Shown piece after piece: positions 1 through 10,603 of a stretch of 64,000 nt of DNA (position 1 is the stretch's first letter; every line of letters starts with the position of its first letter). Origin of the DNA: Tritrichomonas musculus (lineage: Eukaryota > Parabasalia > Tritrichomonadida > Tritrichomonadidae); NCBI GenBank assembly GCA_039105265.1, contig JAPFFF010000034.1:558001-622000 (forward strand). The letters are read 5' to 3'. The notes beneath the pieces are model-generated. The model was not told where the DNA came from. It searched no databases and saw only the letters and a list, made by a program, of their open reading frames with translations. The position numbers were made by a program, and so were the translations under genes.

Positions 1-2
1 TC

Positions 3-1142
3 AAGAATGCGCCACAGAAATTTAATGGAGAAATGATGCTAATCAAAGATCTTTTGGATTATTTATTGAAATTCCATGAATCGATCAATTCAATTCATTA
101 TTTCACAATCACTACGAACGAAAGCAAAGAAAGTTATAAAAACACGAATGAATGGTGTCAAGACATCAGTGAAGTTCATCTTCTTTCAGCATCGACAGAA
201 ATCCTTTATTTGAACAGTTCGCTTGATTCATCAGAATTTATTGAATTGATCAAACAATTCAAGAGTGTTTCGATTGAAATCAAATATCCATCAGAAAACT
301 TCTCAAAGACATTCAAAATATTGTCAGACATCAAAGATTCATTCATCAAAGATCTGAAGATTGCTGTTTCTATTTCAGGGATTGCGACATCCGATGACAC
401 TTTCAGAAAGAACAAAGATATCACATCAGTGAAACTTGATTCGACTGTTTTATACATTGGAAAAAATTCATTCAGAGATTGTTCTTCTCTGGTCTTCATA
501 AAGATTCCTTCTTCAGTTCAATCGATTGAATATGGAGCATTTCGAAAATGTGTTTCATTGAAGCAGATTTCAATTCCTTCATCAGTGACATCAATCGGAG
601 AAGGTTCATTCTCAATTTGCACATCTTTACAAAAATTAATTCTTCCTAACTCAATCAATGAAATCGAACAATTCGCTTTTGCTGGATGCATCTCATTGAA
701 AGAATTCACAGTTCCAAAATCAATTACTGCAATTCCTGCTTCATGTTTCTCTGATTGTTCTTCACTGACGAAAATTATTCTTCCAAATTCGATCACAAAA
801 ATTGAAAGCAGAGCATTTCACAAATGTTCTTCTCTGAAATGTATCATGTTGCCATCATCGATTGTGTCCATCGGTGAAGGAGCGTTCGGAGGATGTTCGT
901 CGTTGATTGAAATTGAAATTCCTCCAAAAGTGACAATCATTAAGAAAACGACATTTGCGGAATGTACATCACTAGAGAATGTAACAATTCCTCAATCAGT
1001 TTGTAGTATTGAAGATCAATCGTTTGAAGGATGTTTTTCTCTTAATGTTGTCAAAGTTCCTTCTTCAGTTACTTCACTTGGTTTCTGGGCTTTTCCTCCA
1101 AATACAGTCATCTCTTCTAAAGATCCAAAAAAATTAAACTAA
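3..1142 (+). CDS. BspA-like leucine-rich repeat protein, 5' end probably outside window
   Basis: About 120 residues of non-repetitive amino-terminal sequence are followed by roughly ten 23-residue TpLRR/BspA-type repeats with the pattern IP-SV-SIG-AF-xCSSL. Unlike the array near 44 kb, the repeats here are diverged from each other, so this is an old, stable member. The first ATG pair is at 33 and 36, but the frame stays open to base 3 of the window, so the true start may lie upstream. The stop TAA is followed by A, giving TAAA, the tetranucleotide that acts as a poly(A) signal in trichomonads. No signal peptide or membrane segment is visible. BspA-like proteins are a large trichomonad family often placed at the cell surface and linked to adhesion; for this one that role is inference. 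Confidence 0.85.
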   Translation, partial: KNAPQKFNGEMMLIKDLLDYLLKFHESINSIHYFTITTNESKESYKNTNEWCQDISEVHLLSASTEILYLNSSLDSSEFIELIKQFKSVSIEIKYPSENFSKTFKILSDIKDSFIKDLKIAVSISGIATSDDTFRKNKDITSVKLDSTVLYIGKNSFRDCSSLVFIKIPSSVQSIEYGAFRKCVSLKQISIPSSVTSIGEGSFSICTSLQKLILPNSINEIEQFAFAGCISLKEFTVPKSITAIPASCFSDCSSLTKIILPNSITKIESRAFHKCSSLKCIMLPSSIVSIGEGAFGGCSSLIEIEIPPKVTIIKKTTFAECTSLENVTIPQSVCSIEDQSFEGCFSLNVVKVPSSVTSLGFWAFPPNTVISSKDPKKLN

Positions 1143-1523
1143 ATCAAATAATTATTCCGATAATATAAACATTATAAATATTAAAACTGATTGTAATAAT
1201 ATTTTATAATTTCCAAAAAAAAATATCTTTAAATGATTTTTTTATGATTACAAGATACAGATTCTTTTATATTATCACAAAAAAATAAGACTATTGTTAT
1301 TTAATATCATAATACTTTATTTTATTTTAAATTACTTGTTATTTCAATTAAATATATTTTTTCTGACAAGATAAAAAAGAATTATTAATATTATCATCTT
1401 CATTCAAAATAATTTACAAAATTGACGAGAAAATGGTTACCAATAATTATTCAACTTTTTTTTGGCATCAATGGTCAAATATAGGTCAAATAAAATTTTC
1501 AAAATTTATTTATCTAAAAAGAT
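1143..1523. other. Intergenic, AT-rich
   Basis: Very AT-rich with short homopolymer runs. I see no coding frame, hairpin or RNA gene in it. Confidence 0.6.
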
Positions 1524-2870
1524 ATGATTGAAGAATTTTCAAAGATTCATCAATACCTACTCAACAAAGACATGCAATTAAGAAATCATGCAGCTAATGA
1601 AGTTATTCAAGATTATAATTTCTTTCTTATTTCAGAACAAGTTCGATTTGAACAAAAAGAAGAAGAAATAAAATATATCAAAACATAAATAAATCCAAAG
1701 TTGTCATAATTGATCCAAGTACGAAACTCAATCAAAATACATCTCAAAAATATTACCTTGTTGGATTTGAAAAAACGATTATTCTCCTCAATGAAAATTC
1801 TCTTCCTTTTCTTCAAATTCTTTTATCTTCGAATCCAAAAATATCAATTTGTTTCTTAACAGATATAGATAACGATGAATATGAAGGAATTTCTAGAAAG
1901 ATCCAAAATCAAAATCAAAATCCAGAAATCAAAATTGATGAAAACTTTAAAGAAGAGATAACGAACTTAAAGCAAGCATTTACTCTCAAAGAAGGAACAA
2001 GTCTAATAAAACGAATATGGCTATTTATTACACCATGCTTGTCTAGTTATTTGATTAAAAAAAGTTATTTTCAACTGAACAAAGAACGCATTCAAAATTA
2101 TATTCAAAATATTGAGAAACCGCCAGAAAAAATGACTATGAAAGACGAAGATTATGTTGAACTCAGGGATATTGGAATTGGAAGTTCGTTTGTTTGCTCT
2201 TTGATTTATCATATTTTACAAGGAAAATTATTTGTTATTAAGAAACCAAATGGGGACACCTCAGAACATAAAAAATTAATCAAGAGAGAGAGAGATAACT
2301 ATCAGAAATTCATTCATCCATTTTTACCAACATTTTATGGAACAATTGAAGATAAAAACTGCATTGTCATAGAATTTATCAAAGGACAAGCATTGAATCA
2401 TATAAATCAAATTGAATTGACAGCAGATGACGCATTTAATATCATATTTGATATCTTCATTGTTATTCAATATTTTCATAACAACGGTTTTATTTATCGT
2501 GATTTAAAAGTAAATAATATTATTATTGATGAAAGCAAGAGAGCAGTTCTGATTGATCTTGATCGATTAATAGAATATGATCCAAATATTGAACAAACAT
2601 CAGATTTAAGTCTTTCTATCACCGGAGATGGTAAACATTCATTTGACACAGATATTTATCATGTTGGTGAAACGATAAAATATATTTTAGATGAAACTAA
2701 ACAAATATTTTACACAACAAAAGAAAGTGACATCATTGATAAATACCTCAAAATAAATAAAATGATTGAATTATGTTACAAAAAAAATCAATCTATTTCT
2801 GATATCATTGATAAATTTATTTCTTTATTTAAATCTGAAATCGGAAATGATCCAACATCAAGTAAATGTC
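1524..2870 (+). pseudogene. Kinase-Sel1 gene, broken: N-terminal domain and kinase-like domain
   Basis: An ATG at 1524 opens a frame ending at TAA 1686-1688. The homologous reading continues in another frame from about 1691 through the kinase-like domain, so one base seems missing in an A run near 1680. The first part matches the amino-terminal domain of the paralogue at 32588 (both have a hydrophobic beta strand ending IID and a later FEETII or FEKTII motif). The kinase part has a glycine-rich start, VIKK, and YRDLKVNNIIID, but DLDR stands where DFG is expected and no APE is seen. Near 2870 the kinase frame gives way to the Sel1 frame of the next entry, probably after loss of part of a repeat. 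Either a decayed gene or an assembly with homopolymer errors. Confidence 0.65.
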
Positions 2871-4254
2871 AAAATTATTTCATATTGACATTGATAAAGC
2901 GATTCATTATTATTCACTCGCTGCTAATCAAGATGATGCAGGTGCACGATTTAAACTTGGAAATATTTATTCTACAGGCAAACATATTCCAATTGACATT
3001 GATAAAGCGATTCATTATTATTCACTCGCTGCAAAACAAAATGATGCAGAAGCACAATATATTCTTGGACTTATTTATGATACAGGTGAGCATATCGCAA
3101 GAGACATTAACAAAGCGATTCGTTATTATTCACTCGCTGCAAATCAAAATCATGTAAGAGCACAGTTTAATCTTGGAAATATTTATGATACAGGTGAATA
3201 TTTTCCAATTGACATTAATAAAGCGATTTATTATTATTCACTCGCTGCAAATCAAAATGATGCAGATGCACAATTTAATCTTGGAAATATTTATTCTACA
3301 TGCAAACATATTGCGAGGGATATTAATAAAGCAATTCATTATTATTCACTCGCTGCTAATCAAAATCATGTAAGAGCACAATTTAATCTTGGAAATATTT
3401 ATTATACAGGTGAATATATTGCAAGAGATATTAATAAAGCGATTCGTTATTATTCACTCGCTGCATATCAAAATCATGCAGAAGCACAATTTATTCTTGG
3501 AATTTTTTATTATAATAGAAATTTTTCAATATCAGACAGGAAAAAAGGCATAATGTATATTATTTTGGCTTCAAGAAGTGGAAATAGACAAGCAAATTTT
3601 GCACATGGGTATTTGCTTCATGAGGGAAAGAATGTGAAACGAAATATCAACGAAGCAATTCATTATTATAAAGAAGCTTCATCATTTAATAATGAGTTTG
3701 CAAAAAACAATCTTGGAATTCTCTACAAGCATGGAAATGAAGAAGAAATTCCTCAACGAATAGGCCTATTGATTGAATATTTTGAAGAAGCTATCAGACA
3801 GAAAAATGATTATTTGTCGATGTACAATTTATCTCTTATTTATTTCTATGATCAAACGATCAAACAAGACATCAACAAAATAATTGATTTATTAATCAAA
3901 TCATCCAAACAATTTTCCGAATCGATAATATTATTATGTTTAATATTAATTCAAGGATATGGAACTAACTTGAAACGAATAAAAAACGAAATTAAAAAAC
4001 GGGCAAATGTATCAAATGATTTATTATTCCAAATTGATATAATTATTCAAATATTTAATTTATTTAATAAAACATCATATGATATCATTTATGAAAAATA
4101 TCGCGAAAGAGATTATTTATACAATGTTATTGGAAAACCAGTTCTGACATCATCATTATTCCAAAATGATAAAGAAGAATATCGACTAAAATATCCAAAT
4201 ATGAAAGAACTGTCACCCGAATTTTATGAAGGATTTGGACATGATTTATTATGA
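2866..4254 (+). CDS. Sel1-repeat (TPR-like) region, originally fused to the kinase upstream
   Basis: A 462-residue frame from ATG 2866 made of about ten Sel1-like repeats with the core DINKAIHYYSLAANQ and GNIYxTGE. The first six or seven units (2870-3530) are close copies of a 108-bp unit, then the repeats diverge. Sel1 repeats form alpha-helical solenoids that serve as protein-binding scaffolds. The protein probably does not begin at this ATG: the paralogue at 33106 has the same repeats directly after a kinase domain, so this is the 3' part of one locus separated by a frame break. Ends in TGA. Confidence 0.7.
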   Translation: MSKLFHIDIDKAIHYYSLAANQDDAGARFKLGNIYSTGKHIPIDIDKAIHYYSLAAKQNDAEAQYILGLIYDTGEHIARDINKAIRYYSLAANQNHVRAQFNLGNIYDTGEYFPIDINKAIYYYSLAANQNDADAQFNLGNIYSTCKHIARDINKAIHYYSLAANQNHVRAQFNLGNIYYTGEYIARDINKAIRYYSLAAYQNHAEAQFILGIFYYNRNFSISDRKKGIMYIILASRSGNRQANFAHGYLLHEGKNVKRNINEAIHYYKEASSFNNEFAKNNLGILYKHGNEEEIPQRIGLLIEYFEEAIRQKNDYLSMYNLSLIYFYDQTIKQDINKIIDLLIKSSKQFSESIILLCLILIQGYGTNLKRIKNEIKKRANVSNDLLFQIDIIIQIFNLFNKTSYDIIYEKYRERDYLYNVIGKPVLTSSLFQNDKEEYRLKYPNMKELSPEFYEGFGHDLL

Positions 4255-4330
4255 TCAACAACTTAATTTGTTCATTAATTTGAGCATATCCTACACATCT
4301 GAAATTGTTGCACCAATTAATTATAATAGC

Positions 4331-4476
4331 GATATCAGTGTAAGACACTTCGGAATTGCGACTCTTCAGTCAGCAGAGGATCAAAATTTATGATGCCAGA
4401 ACTTTTGAGAGAAGAAAATTATGACTAAAAAGTTGACGTTTACTCATTCGGTGTTCTTTTGTTATTCAATGTCAGC
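4331..4476 (+). pseudogene. Protein kinase fragment (activation loop to helix F)
   Basis: Short remnant in two frames. One frame reads DISVRHFGIATLQSAEDQ (a decayed DFG loop); a shifted frame reads MMPELLREENYD, a stop, then KVDVYSFGVLLLFN, which is the conserved APE-to-helix F part of a TKL-type kinase. Only this part of the domain remains. It follows the broken kinase-Sel1 locus but belongs to a different kinase type. Confidence 0.6.
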
Positions 4477-5634
4477 AGCTGTGAAATGCCAAGAATCAGG
4501 ATTAGGAAAAAAATTCCAACTTGGAATTTCCAAGTTTTTTTTTATTTCACATGTCAAGAAAACTTGGAAATTCCATTAATTTTTCCTGAGCTTTTCTTCA
4601 ACTCTAGCAAGAACAAAATGATAAAAAACGCGTTAATACTTTAATATAATAAGTTATCAATATTATTTGGCAATTTTTTTCGTGCATTTCATCCAAATAA
4701 TAAAATGCTGATACTGATATCTTTACGCCATGCTTATCAAAATACTAAAACAAATGCAAATCTACCATATATTACTTACAATCCTATATTATCTAAATAT
4801 TAGACTAATGTTATACGTTTTCTCGGGTTTTTAAAAGCAAATATTGTGCGAGAAAGTTACGGATGTATTTTTTTTATCATTTAGGTAAGATATTTCCTAT
4901 TTCAATTTTCCCGATAGAGACCTTTATTTAATGCTTTTTGACCATAAATTTTAGATGAAATAACAAGTCATAATCTTTTATAAATATTTTTGTATATTTT
5001 TTCTTACTTTGTTTTTTATATATGGCCAAATTAGTTATCAAATTAGAAACTTTTTGAAAACAATTAAGCCATTTATACTCACAAAAATTATAGAAACATA
5101 TTTTCGAATTGTTATTCTCAGATAATTATTCCTAGACTATTATATTCATGTTGCTATTATCTTCATATGCTATTCTCAAATTATTATTCTTGAATTGTTG
5201 TTATCAGAATGTTACCTTACCAAATATTTTCAAAGCATCGTTGTCATTATACTATCCTCAGATTGCTCTTTTCATGAAAAAATTTTAAACTTTTTGATTC
5301 AACGCATTGAAAGAATTCTATTAAGAATAAAACCAGGGTATTTAAGCAAAAATATATGTCATATATTACTTTATTATGCATATATGTTGCTTTATATGAA
5401 AAAACAAATCTCATGAAGGCAGATAATAATAATTTGAGAATAGCATCAAATGAAAATATGGTTTAATATTTTCAACATCTCTTCCAGAAAAGAAAGGACT
5501 ATCATTATGCATACTTTTCCAAAAACAAACTTATTATCATAATTTTTATAATATTTGTATAGAAATACTGATTATCTTTTGAAATTATTGAATAAAAAAA
5601 TGTGTTTTTGAATGAGTATTCAATTTTTCTGAGA
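4477..5634. other. Intergenic, with degenerate TTATTCTCA-type repeats
   Basis: No convincing gene. Between about 5100 and 5270 there are several degenerate copies of a motif like TTATTCTCAGATTATTATTC, which look like a decayed tandem repeat. Short open frames here have no protein-like composition. Confidence 0.5.
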
Positions 5635-5640
5635 TCATTT
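5635..5640 (+). promoter_or_regulatory. Trichomonad initiator (Inr) TCATTT
   Basis: Matches the trichomonad Inr consensus TCA+1 Py (T/A). The predicted transcription start, A 5637, lies 7 nt before the ATG at 5644, the usual distance. It also supports that ATG over the in-frame GTG at 5602. Confidence 0.65.
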
Positions 5641-5643
5641 GGT

Positions 5644-8600
5644 ATGGAAGAATTGCATTTTCTTTCACTGGAAGACTTTATTTTACAGAATAAAATAGGA
5701 ACAGGAGCTTTTGGAAAAGTATACAAAGTAAAAGAGAAGAGAACGAGAAATTTTTATGCAGCTAAAATATCAATTAAAACAATAGAAAACTCTGATACCT
5801 TAAAGCTCGATATTTTACGTGAAGTAAATATTATTTCGAAATTGAATCATCCATCTGTTCTCAAATTTATTACATATAGTCCAATCAATTTCAAGAAGAA
5901 ATCAAAGCCAGTCATTATAACAGAATTAGCAACTAACGGATCATTAGAAGACCTCATTTTAATGGAAAGAAATGGATCCAACAAAAACATTAATTATGAT
6001 GATACTCAAAAGCTCATTATTATATATGGAATTGCAGCTGGTATGTCATATTTGCATTCCCACAATATTATACATCGAGATTTAAAGCCAGGCAACATTC
6101 TTCTTGATGATTTTTTATTTCCAAAAATTGCTGACTTTGGCCTTTCAAAAGCAACACATCAAAATGAGAAAAGTATGACAGCAAATTCCACTTTGGTGGC
6201 AATTAAAGGCACCCCAAAATATATATCACCAGAAATATGGAAAAATGCAGAATATACAAAAGCATGCGATGTTTATGCATTTTCAATCATTTTATATGAA
6301 ATCATCACAAATGAAAAGCCATTCAAAGAATTTAATTTCTTTGAAATTTCATACAAAGTGATTCAAGGCTATCGTCCAAAATTTTTGAAAGAAATTCCTA
6401 TGTCATATGTAAATTTGATTGAACGATGCTGGGAAAACGAGCCTGAAAATCGTCCAACTTTTGACCAAATTTTAAATCAACTCAGAAATGATCGTGGATT
6501 CATTACCGACCAAATAGACGAAGAAAAATTTAAAAAATACGTTAAATACATTGATGATTATAAAATATCATTCAATGAATTTAAAAAGCCAATTAATTTT
6601 GAATCTGTAAAGATTAATGAAATGCCAGATAAAATCATAGAAAATGTTGGAACTTTCATTTCGAAATTGTTTCCATATAAAAAATTCATGGAACTCAGTG
6701 AAAATTGCAAAAAAATGGTTGAAGAAGCTGAAAATAATTCTGAAAAGCAATATAAAATTGGCAAACATCTAATTAAATGCCAAAATTTATTCCCACTAAA
6801 CACAGAATTGGGAATCAAGTATTTGAAAGAGTCAATTAAAGGAGGATGCAAAGATGCCTTGATTTATTACATTAAAATGCTCATAAAAGGGAAAGTTATT
6901 CCTCAAAATAGCAAAAAAGCAAAGAAACTTCTTGATAGTAAATTAAAAGATGATATTGGAACTTATTATTTTTTATATGGCATACTTTATAAGAACGAAA
7001 AGAAATATGAAGAAGCTGTGAAATATATTGAAAAGTCAATGAATGAAGGAAATTGTGATGCTATGTGTGAATATGCAACAATGCTTCTGGAAGGAACTGG
7101 TTTACCTTGTGATGGGAAGGAAGCCTTAGATTATTATGAAAAAGCTGCAGACAAAGGATGCGTTAAAGCTTTATATAGATTGGGGAAAATCATTAAAGTT
7201 GACCTGAATCATAAAGAAGGAGTTAAATATCTCAAACTTGCTGCTGAAAAAGGAAATTCAAATGCCCAATTTTATTTTGCTTGGCTAATAGAAGAGGATG
7301 AAATCGATCTGGAATATGACTACCAATCTATAGAGAATTTCAAAAAGTCAGCATATCAAGGTAATTCTTTAGCAATGAATTTTTTATTTTCTAATCTCTA
7401 TGGGGAGGAAGAATATTATGATCAGAAAGAATTACTTTATTTTTTGAAAGTTCTTTGTGATAAAGGTGATATTGAACTAATGTATCATTATGGATTTATA
7501 ATCATCGAAGGCTCAGATATTCAAGCCAAAGAAAAAGAAGGGGCTAGATATGCTAGAATTGCAGCTGAAAATGGTGTTGTTGGAGCAATGAGTTATTACG
7601 GAAAATTATTACTAAATGGTATTGGTGTTGGTGCTGATGAAGAACAGGCATTAAAGTATTTCTTAAAAGGAATTGATAAAGATGATTCAGAATCGATGCT
7701 TTCATATGCAAAAATGCTGAAAAATGGAAATGTTGTACCTATAAATATTGAGGAATCATTGAAATATATCAAAATGGCAATTGAAAAAGGAAACTCGTCA
7801 GCAATGCATTATTATGCAGAAATGTTGTCTGAAGGAGACGGAATTCCTGTAAACAAAGAAGAAGCAATTAAATATTATAAAATGGCAATTGAAAAAGGAA
7901 ACGTCAAATCAATGAATAGTTATGCACTTATGTTGTCAGAAGGTAATGGAATACCTGTCAATAAAGAGAAAGCAATCAAATATTATAGAATGGCCATTAA
8001 AAATGGAGGTGATGATGCTAAATATAATTACGCAACGATGCTACTCAATGATGAATCAACTCCTTCAAATGAAGAAGAAGCCATTGAATATTATAAAAGA
8101 GGATTTCTTGAAAGAAATAAGGATTTTGAATATATTTTTATCCACATGATTTCAGTAAATGAGGAGACACCTCCTAATAAAGAAGAAGCTATTGAATATC
8201 TTAAAAACCTTATAGATGATGGAGATAAAGATGCAATGTATTTTTATGCTGTTTTGTTATCAAAAGGCGATAAAATTGAAAAGAATGATGAAGAAGCTAT
8301 TAAATATCTCAAAATGGCAATTGAAAAAGGACATACTTCAGCAATGTTTTTTTATGCGCATTTGTTAATAAATGGAATTGGAATAAATGCTGATATAAAA
8401 GAAGGATTTAAGTACCTTAATATGTCAATAGAAAATGGCAATGAAGATGCAATTGATTATTATGGCACATTGTTACGTGATGGTGATGTAATAGAAATGA
8501 ATAAAAAAGAAGCCCTCAATTTCTTTAAAATGGCAGCTGATAAAGGACATATCAATGCAATGCTCAATTATGCTATGATTTTAGATGAAGGTGATGGTGT

Positions 8601-9021
8601 TGAAACAAATGAAGAAGAAGCACTTAAGTATTATAAAATGGCAGCTGATAAAGGTGATCCGGCGGCAATGTGCTATTATGCTGAAATGCTAATTAGAAAT
8701 AAAGGTACTGAACCTAATTTTGAAGAATTTATCAGATATTTAAAAAGAGCAGCTGATAGAGGTTTTCCTCTAGCATTGGAAAAATATGCATACGTATTGA
8801 AATATGGTCTATTCATTGAAAAGAATAGAAGAGAAGCAAAAAAATATTATAAAATGGCATTAGAAAAAGGTTGTTTAGAAGCAAAGGAAGAATATGAAGA
8901 GTTACTATACTCCATTGAAAAAGAGGAAGAGGAAGATGAATATATTGAAAAAACATCTAGAACTGAAGAGGAAGAGGAAAGAATGGAATCAACAGATTTT
9001 GATAAAATTGTTGAAAAATGA
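5644..9021 (+). CDS. TKL-type protein kinase fused to Sel1 repeats
   Basis: 1125 residues from the ATG just after an Inr. The kinase domain (about 10-280) looks complete and active: glycine loop GTGAFGKV from 19, lysine 41 in YAAKIS, catalytic HRDLKPGN with Asp146, DFG at 164-166, GTPKYISPE, DVYAFSIILYE, and a closing Arg in ENRPTF. A linker follows to about 370, then about 18-20 Sel1-like repeats of 36 residues to about 1090 (cores EEAIKYYKMAIEKGN and AMxxYAxMLxxG), and an acidic Glu-rich tail. Likely a cytosolic Ser/Thr kinase whose solenoid recruits partners or substrates. It is the only intact kinase-Sel1 gene of the three in the window. Substrates are unknown. Confidence 0.9.
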   Translation: MEELHFLSLEDFILQNKIGTGAFGKVYKVKEKRTRNFYAAKISIKTIENSDTLKLDILREVNIISKLNHPSVLKFITYSPINFKKKSKPVIITELATNGSLEDLILMERNGSNKNINYDDTQKLIIIYGIAAGMSYLHSHNIIHRDLKPGNILLDDFLFPKIADFGLSKATHQNEKSMTANSTLVAIKGTPKYISPEIWKNAEYTKACDVYAFSIILYEIITNEKPFKEFNFFEISYKVIQGYRPKFLKEIPMSYVNLIERCWENEPENRPTFDQILNQLRNDRGFITDQIDEEKFKKYVKYIDDYKISFNEFKKPINFESVKINEMPDKIIENVGTFISKLFPYKKFMELSENCKKMVEEAENNSEKQYKIGKHLIKCQNLFPLNTELGIKYLKESIKGGCKDALIYYIKMLIKGKVIPQNSKKAKKLLDSKLKDDIGTYYFLYGILYKNEKKYEEAVKYIEKSMNEGNCDAMCEYATMLLEGTGLPCDGKEALDYYEKAADKGCVKALYRLGKIIKVDLNHKEGVKYLKLAAEKGNSNAQFYFAWLIEEDEIDLEYDYQSIENFKKSAYQGNSLAMNFLFSNLYGEEEYYDQKELLYFLKVLCDKGDIELMYHYGFIIIEGSDIQAKEKEGARYARIAAENGVVGAMSYYGKLLLNGIGVGADEEQALKYFLKGIDKDDSESMLSYAKMLKNGNVVPINIEESLKYIKMAIEKGNSSAMHYYAEMLSEGDGIPVNKEEAIKYYKMAIEKGNVKSMNSYALMLSEGNGIPVNKEKAIKYYRMAIKNGGDDAKYNYATMLLNDESTPSNEEEAIEYYKRGFLERNKDFEYIFIHMISVNEETPPNKEEAIEYLKNLIDDGDKDAMYFYAVLLSKGDKIEKNDEEAIKYLKMAIEKGHTSAMFFYAHLLINGIGINADIKEGFKYLNMSIENGNEDAIDYYGTLLRDGDVIEMNKKEALNFFKMAADKGHINAMLNYAMILDEGDGVETNEEEALKYYKMAADKGDPAAMCYYAEMLIRNKGTEPNFEEFIRYLKRAADRGFPLALEKYAYVLKYGLFIEKNRREAKKYYKMALEKGCLEAKEEYEELLYSIEKEEEEDEYIEKTSRTEEEEERMESTDFDKIVEK

Positions 9022-9251
9022 AATTATATCATCATCAACTGAAAAAATATGATTTTAAGTTCAGTTATTTTTTTTTTTACATAAAATTTACAAATTCTTT
9101 TTTATACTTTTATTTGCACTAATAAATTCTATGATATTCGAATCCATGGTATTAAATAATGAATCCTCCTAAATGTTTAAAACAGTAAAAGTTTATTTTG
9201 ATATTTAATAATCAAGTTTTTTTTTTTTTTTATAAATATATAATCAAATAA

Positions 9252-9651
9252 GGAGCGATTCCAATTACTCCAGATGAAGGAGGAGCAAAAAGTGATACTG
9301 AAGAGAAAAACTTCCAACTTGAATCTAATGAAGCAAAATTGCAAAGCCAGAAAGATGAATTTGAAGCAAAAATGAAAAGACAAAAAGATAATTCTGAAAA
9401 ACATAATATTGAATTAGAAAACCAAATGAACCAAAAGAAATTGATGTTTGAACAAATGAATTTACCTCAAAAAAAAAAAAAAGGAAATTGATGAAAAAGA
9501 CAAAGAATTTTAATGAAAACTTGATGAAAAAGACGAAGAAATCCGAAGATTAAAGAAACAACTTGAAATGCTTCAAAAACATCATCAGCTGAAAACAATG
9601 AAAAAGAATGATTTCAATACTTTTTCAATTACAAATCGATCAATAAACTAA
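9252..9651 (+). pseudogene. Coiled-coil protein remnant
   Basis: Directly after an in-frame TAA at 9249 a frame rich in Glu, Lys and Gln (KDEFEAKMKRQKDNSEK and similar) runs as a coiled coil to an A-run near 9470. The coil continues in other frames (DEKDEEIRRLKKQLEMLQ) to a stop at 9649-9651. No start codon fits the beginning, and the frame changes at least twice around homopolymer A, so this looks like the decayed 3' end of a larger coiled-coil gene. Parent family not recognised. Confidence 0.5.
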
Positions 9652-9904
9652 TCCAAAATTATTTATTAATTTCAAAATCATCTTTTATTTTGAATAGTTT
9701 CTAAAATAGGTGAGGTAACGAAAATAGCGTATTGTATGTTGACAAAAACATTTTTTGAACATAATTCGTTTTTCGCTTATCTATAAATAATGATTTTTTG
9801 TATTTTCTCTTTTTGTAAATTTAATTTCATAAATTTAAATTTATTTTTAAAAAAATTCCAAATAGTATTGATTAAAAACATTCTTTATGATATCATAAGC
9901 AAGA

Positions 9905-9977
9905 GCTCATGTGGCATAGTGGTAATTGCGTTCATCATCAAAGTGGAAGTTCAACGGTTCGAATCCGTTCATGGGCA
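9905..9977 (+). tRNA. tRNA-like gene, anticodon loop CATCAAA (nominal UCA)
   Basis: Folds as a 73-nt cloverleaf including the discriminator A. The acceptor stem GCTCATG/CATGGGC has 7 pairs with one G-T. The D arm is 9914-9929 with loop AGTGGTAA, the anticodon arm 9931-9947, a 5-nt variable loop follows, and the T arm AACGG/CCGTT has loop TTCGAAT. An A box (TGGCATAGTGG, 9912-9922) and a perfect B box (GGTTCGAATCC, 9956-9966) are present, with a T6 terminator right after. With canonical spacing the anticodon is TCA (9938-9940), which would read UGA, but position 33 is A instead of the near-universal U and the anticodon stem relies on three G-T pairs. It has neither the length nor the long variable arm of tRNA-Sec. 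It may be a decayed or unusual tRNA. Confidence 0.6.
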
Positions 9978-9978
9978 C

Positions 9979-9984
9979 TTTTTT
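9979..9984 (+). terminator. Pol III terminator (T6)
   Basis: Six T residues start two bases after the discriminator base of the tRNA-like gene, the expected RNA polymerase III stop. Confidence 0.6.
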
Positions 9985-10125
9985 GCTTTTTTTATTCGAA
10001 AAATTGAATAAAAAATGATAGGCGGGTTTTCCACCAAGGTACTTTTGCAACTTAAAAAGGTCAAAAATAGGTGAATAAAAATGATGGGGTTTTTCTATAG
10101 ACAATATGAAAAATATTTTATTTTA

Positions 10126-10341
10126 TTACACTAATTTAACAATTATTATCCAGATATAGAATACAGCTAATATGACACTATATACCAAAATGATAATACT
10201 AATATTGGATGACTTTTCAGCATCTAAATTCTCAGAAAGCATATTGATGATTGAAAGTGTTGCTTTTAGAATAATAGCAAAAAAGTGACTCAAGTAACCT
10301 GCCGTCGATTCTTCTTGAGCTTTGCGTTTGCGAACATGCGT
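10126..10341 (-). pseudogene. C-terminal fragment of a membrane protein
   Basis: A 71-codon frame bounded upstream by TAG and lacking a suitable ATG. It starts THVRKRKAQEESTAG, continues with an amphipathic stretch, and ends with a clear membrane segment (SIIILVYSVILAVFYIWIII) just before the stop. It looks like the tail of a lost membrane protein. No family recognised. Confidence 0.35.
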
Positions 10342-10354
10342 CTAATTTGAAGAA

Positions 10355-10603
10355 TTGCAGAAATCAAATACGTCGATTGCATTTATGGCATGCGAAATTG
10401 CGGAAGTGTTGCGTTACGTTCATAAGAGTGGCGTAATTCACCGTGACCTGAAGCCATCGGACATCCTGATTGGAAATAATGATGATATCATTGTGAGCGA
10501 CTTCGGAATTGGCCTAATGGAATTATATCAACATGATTATTTGCATCTGATTTTGAATTTATTGTTATTTCTGAATATTGGGAATCATTTTCTAATGCAT
10601 TAG
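10355..10603 (+). pseudogene. Protein kinase fragment (catalytic loop)
   Basis: The frame holds ACEIAEVLRYVHKSGVIHRD then LKPSDILIG and SDFGIG, i.e. helix E, catalytic loop and DFG of a TKL-like kinase, at about 10376-10515. No ATP-binding lobe precedes it and no activation segment or helix F follows; the rest of the frame is low-complexity Leu/Asn. A short exon-sized kinase relic with no usable start. Confidence 0.6.

Noticed and set aside
206-796. Minus-strand frames opposite the first BspA gene
   Set aside because: Shadows of the coding strand without independent protein features.
5195-5416. 73-codon plus-strand frame
   Set aside because: Low-complexity Ile/Leu/Tyr composition in AT-rich DNA with degenerate repeats; no family or Inr.
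9905-9977. Selenocysteine tRNA
   Set aside because: The nominal UCA anticodon fits, but the gene has a standard 7-bp acceptor and 5-nt variable loop, not the long structure of tRNA-Sec.
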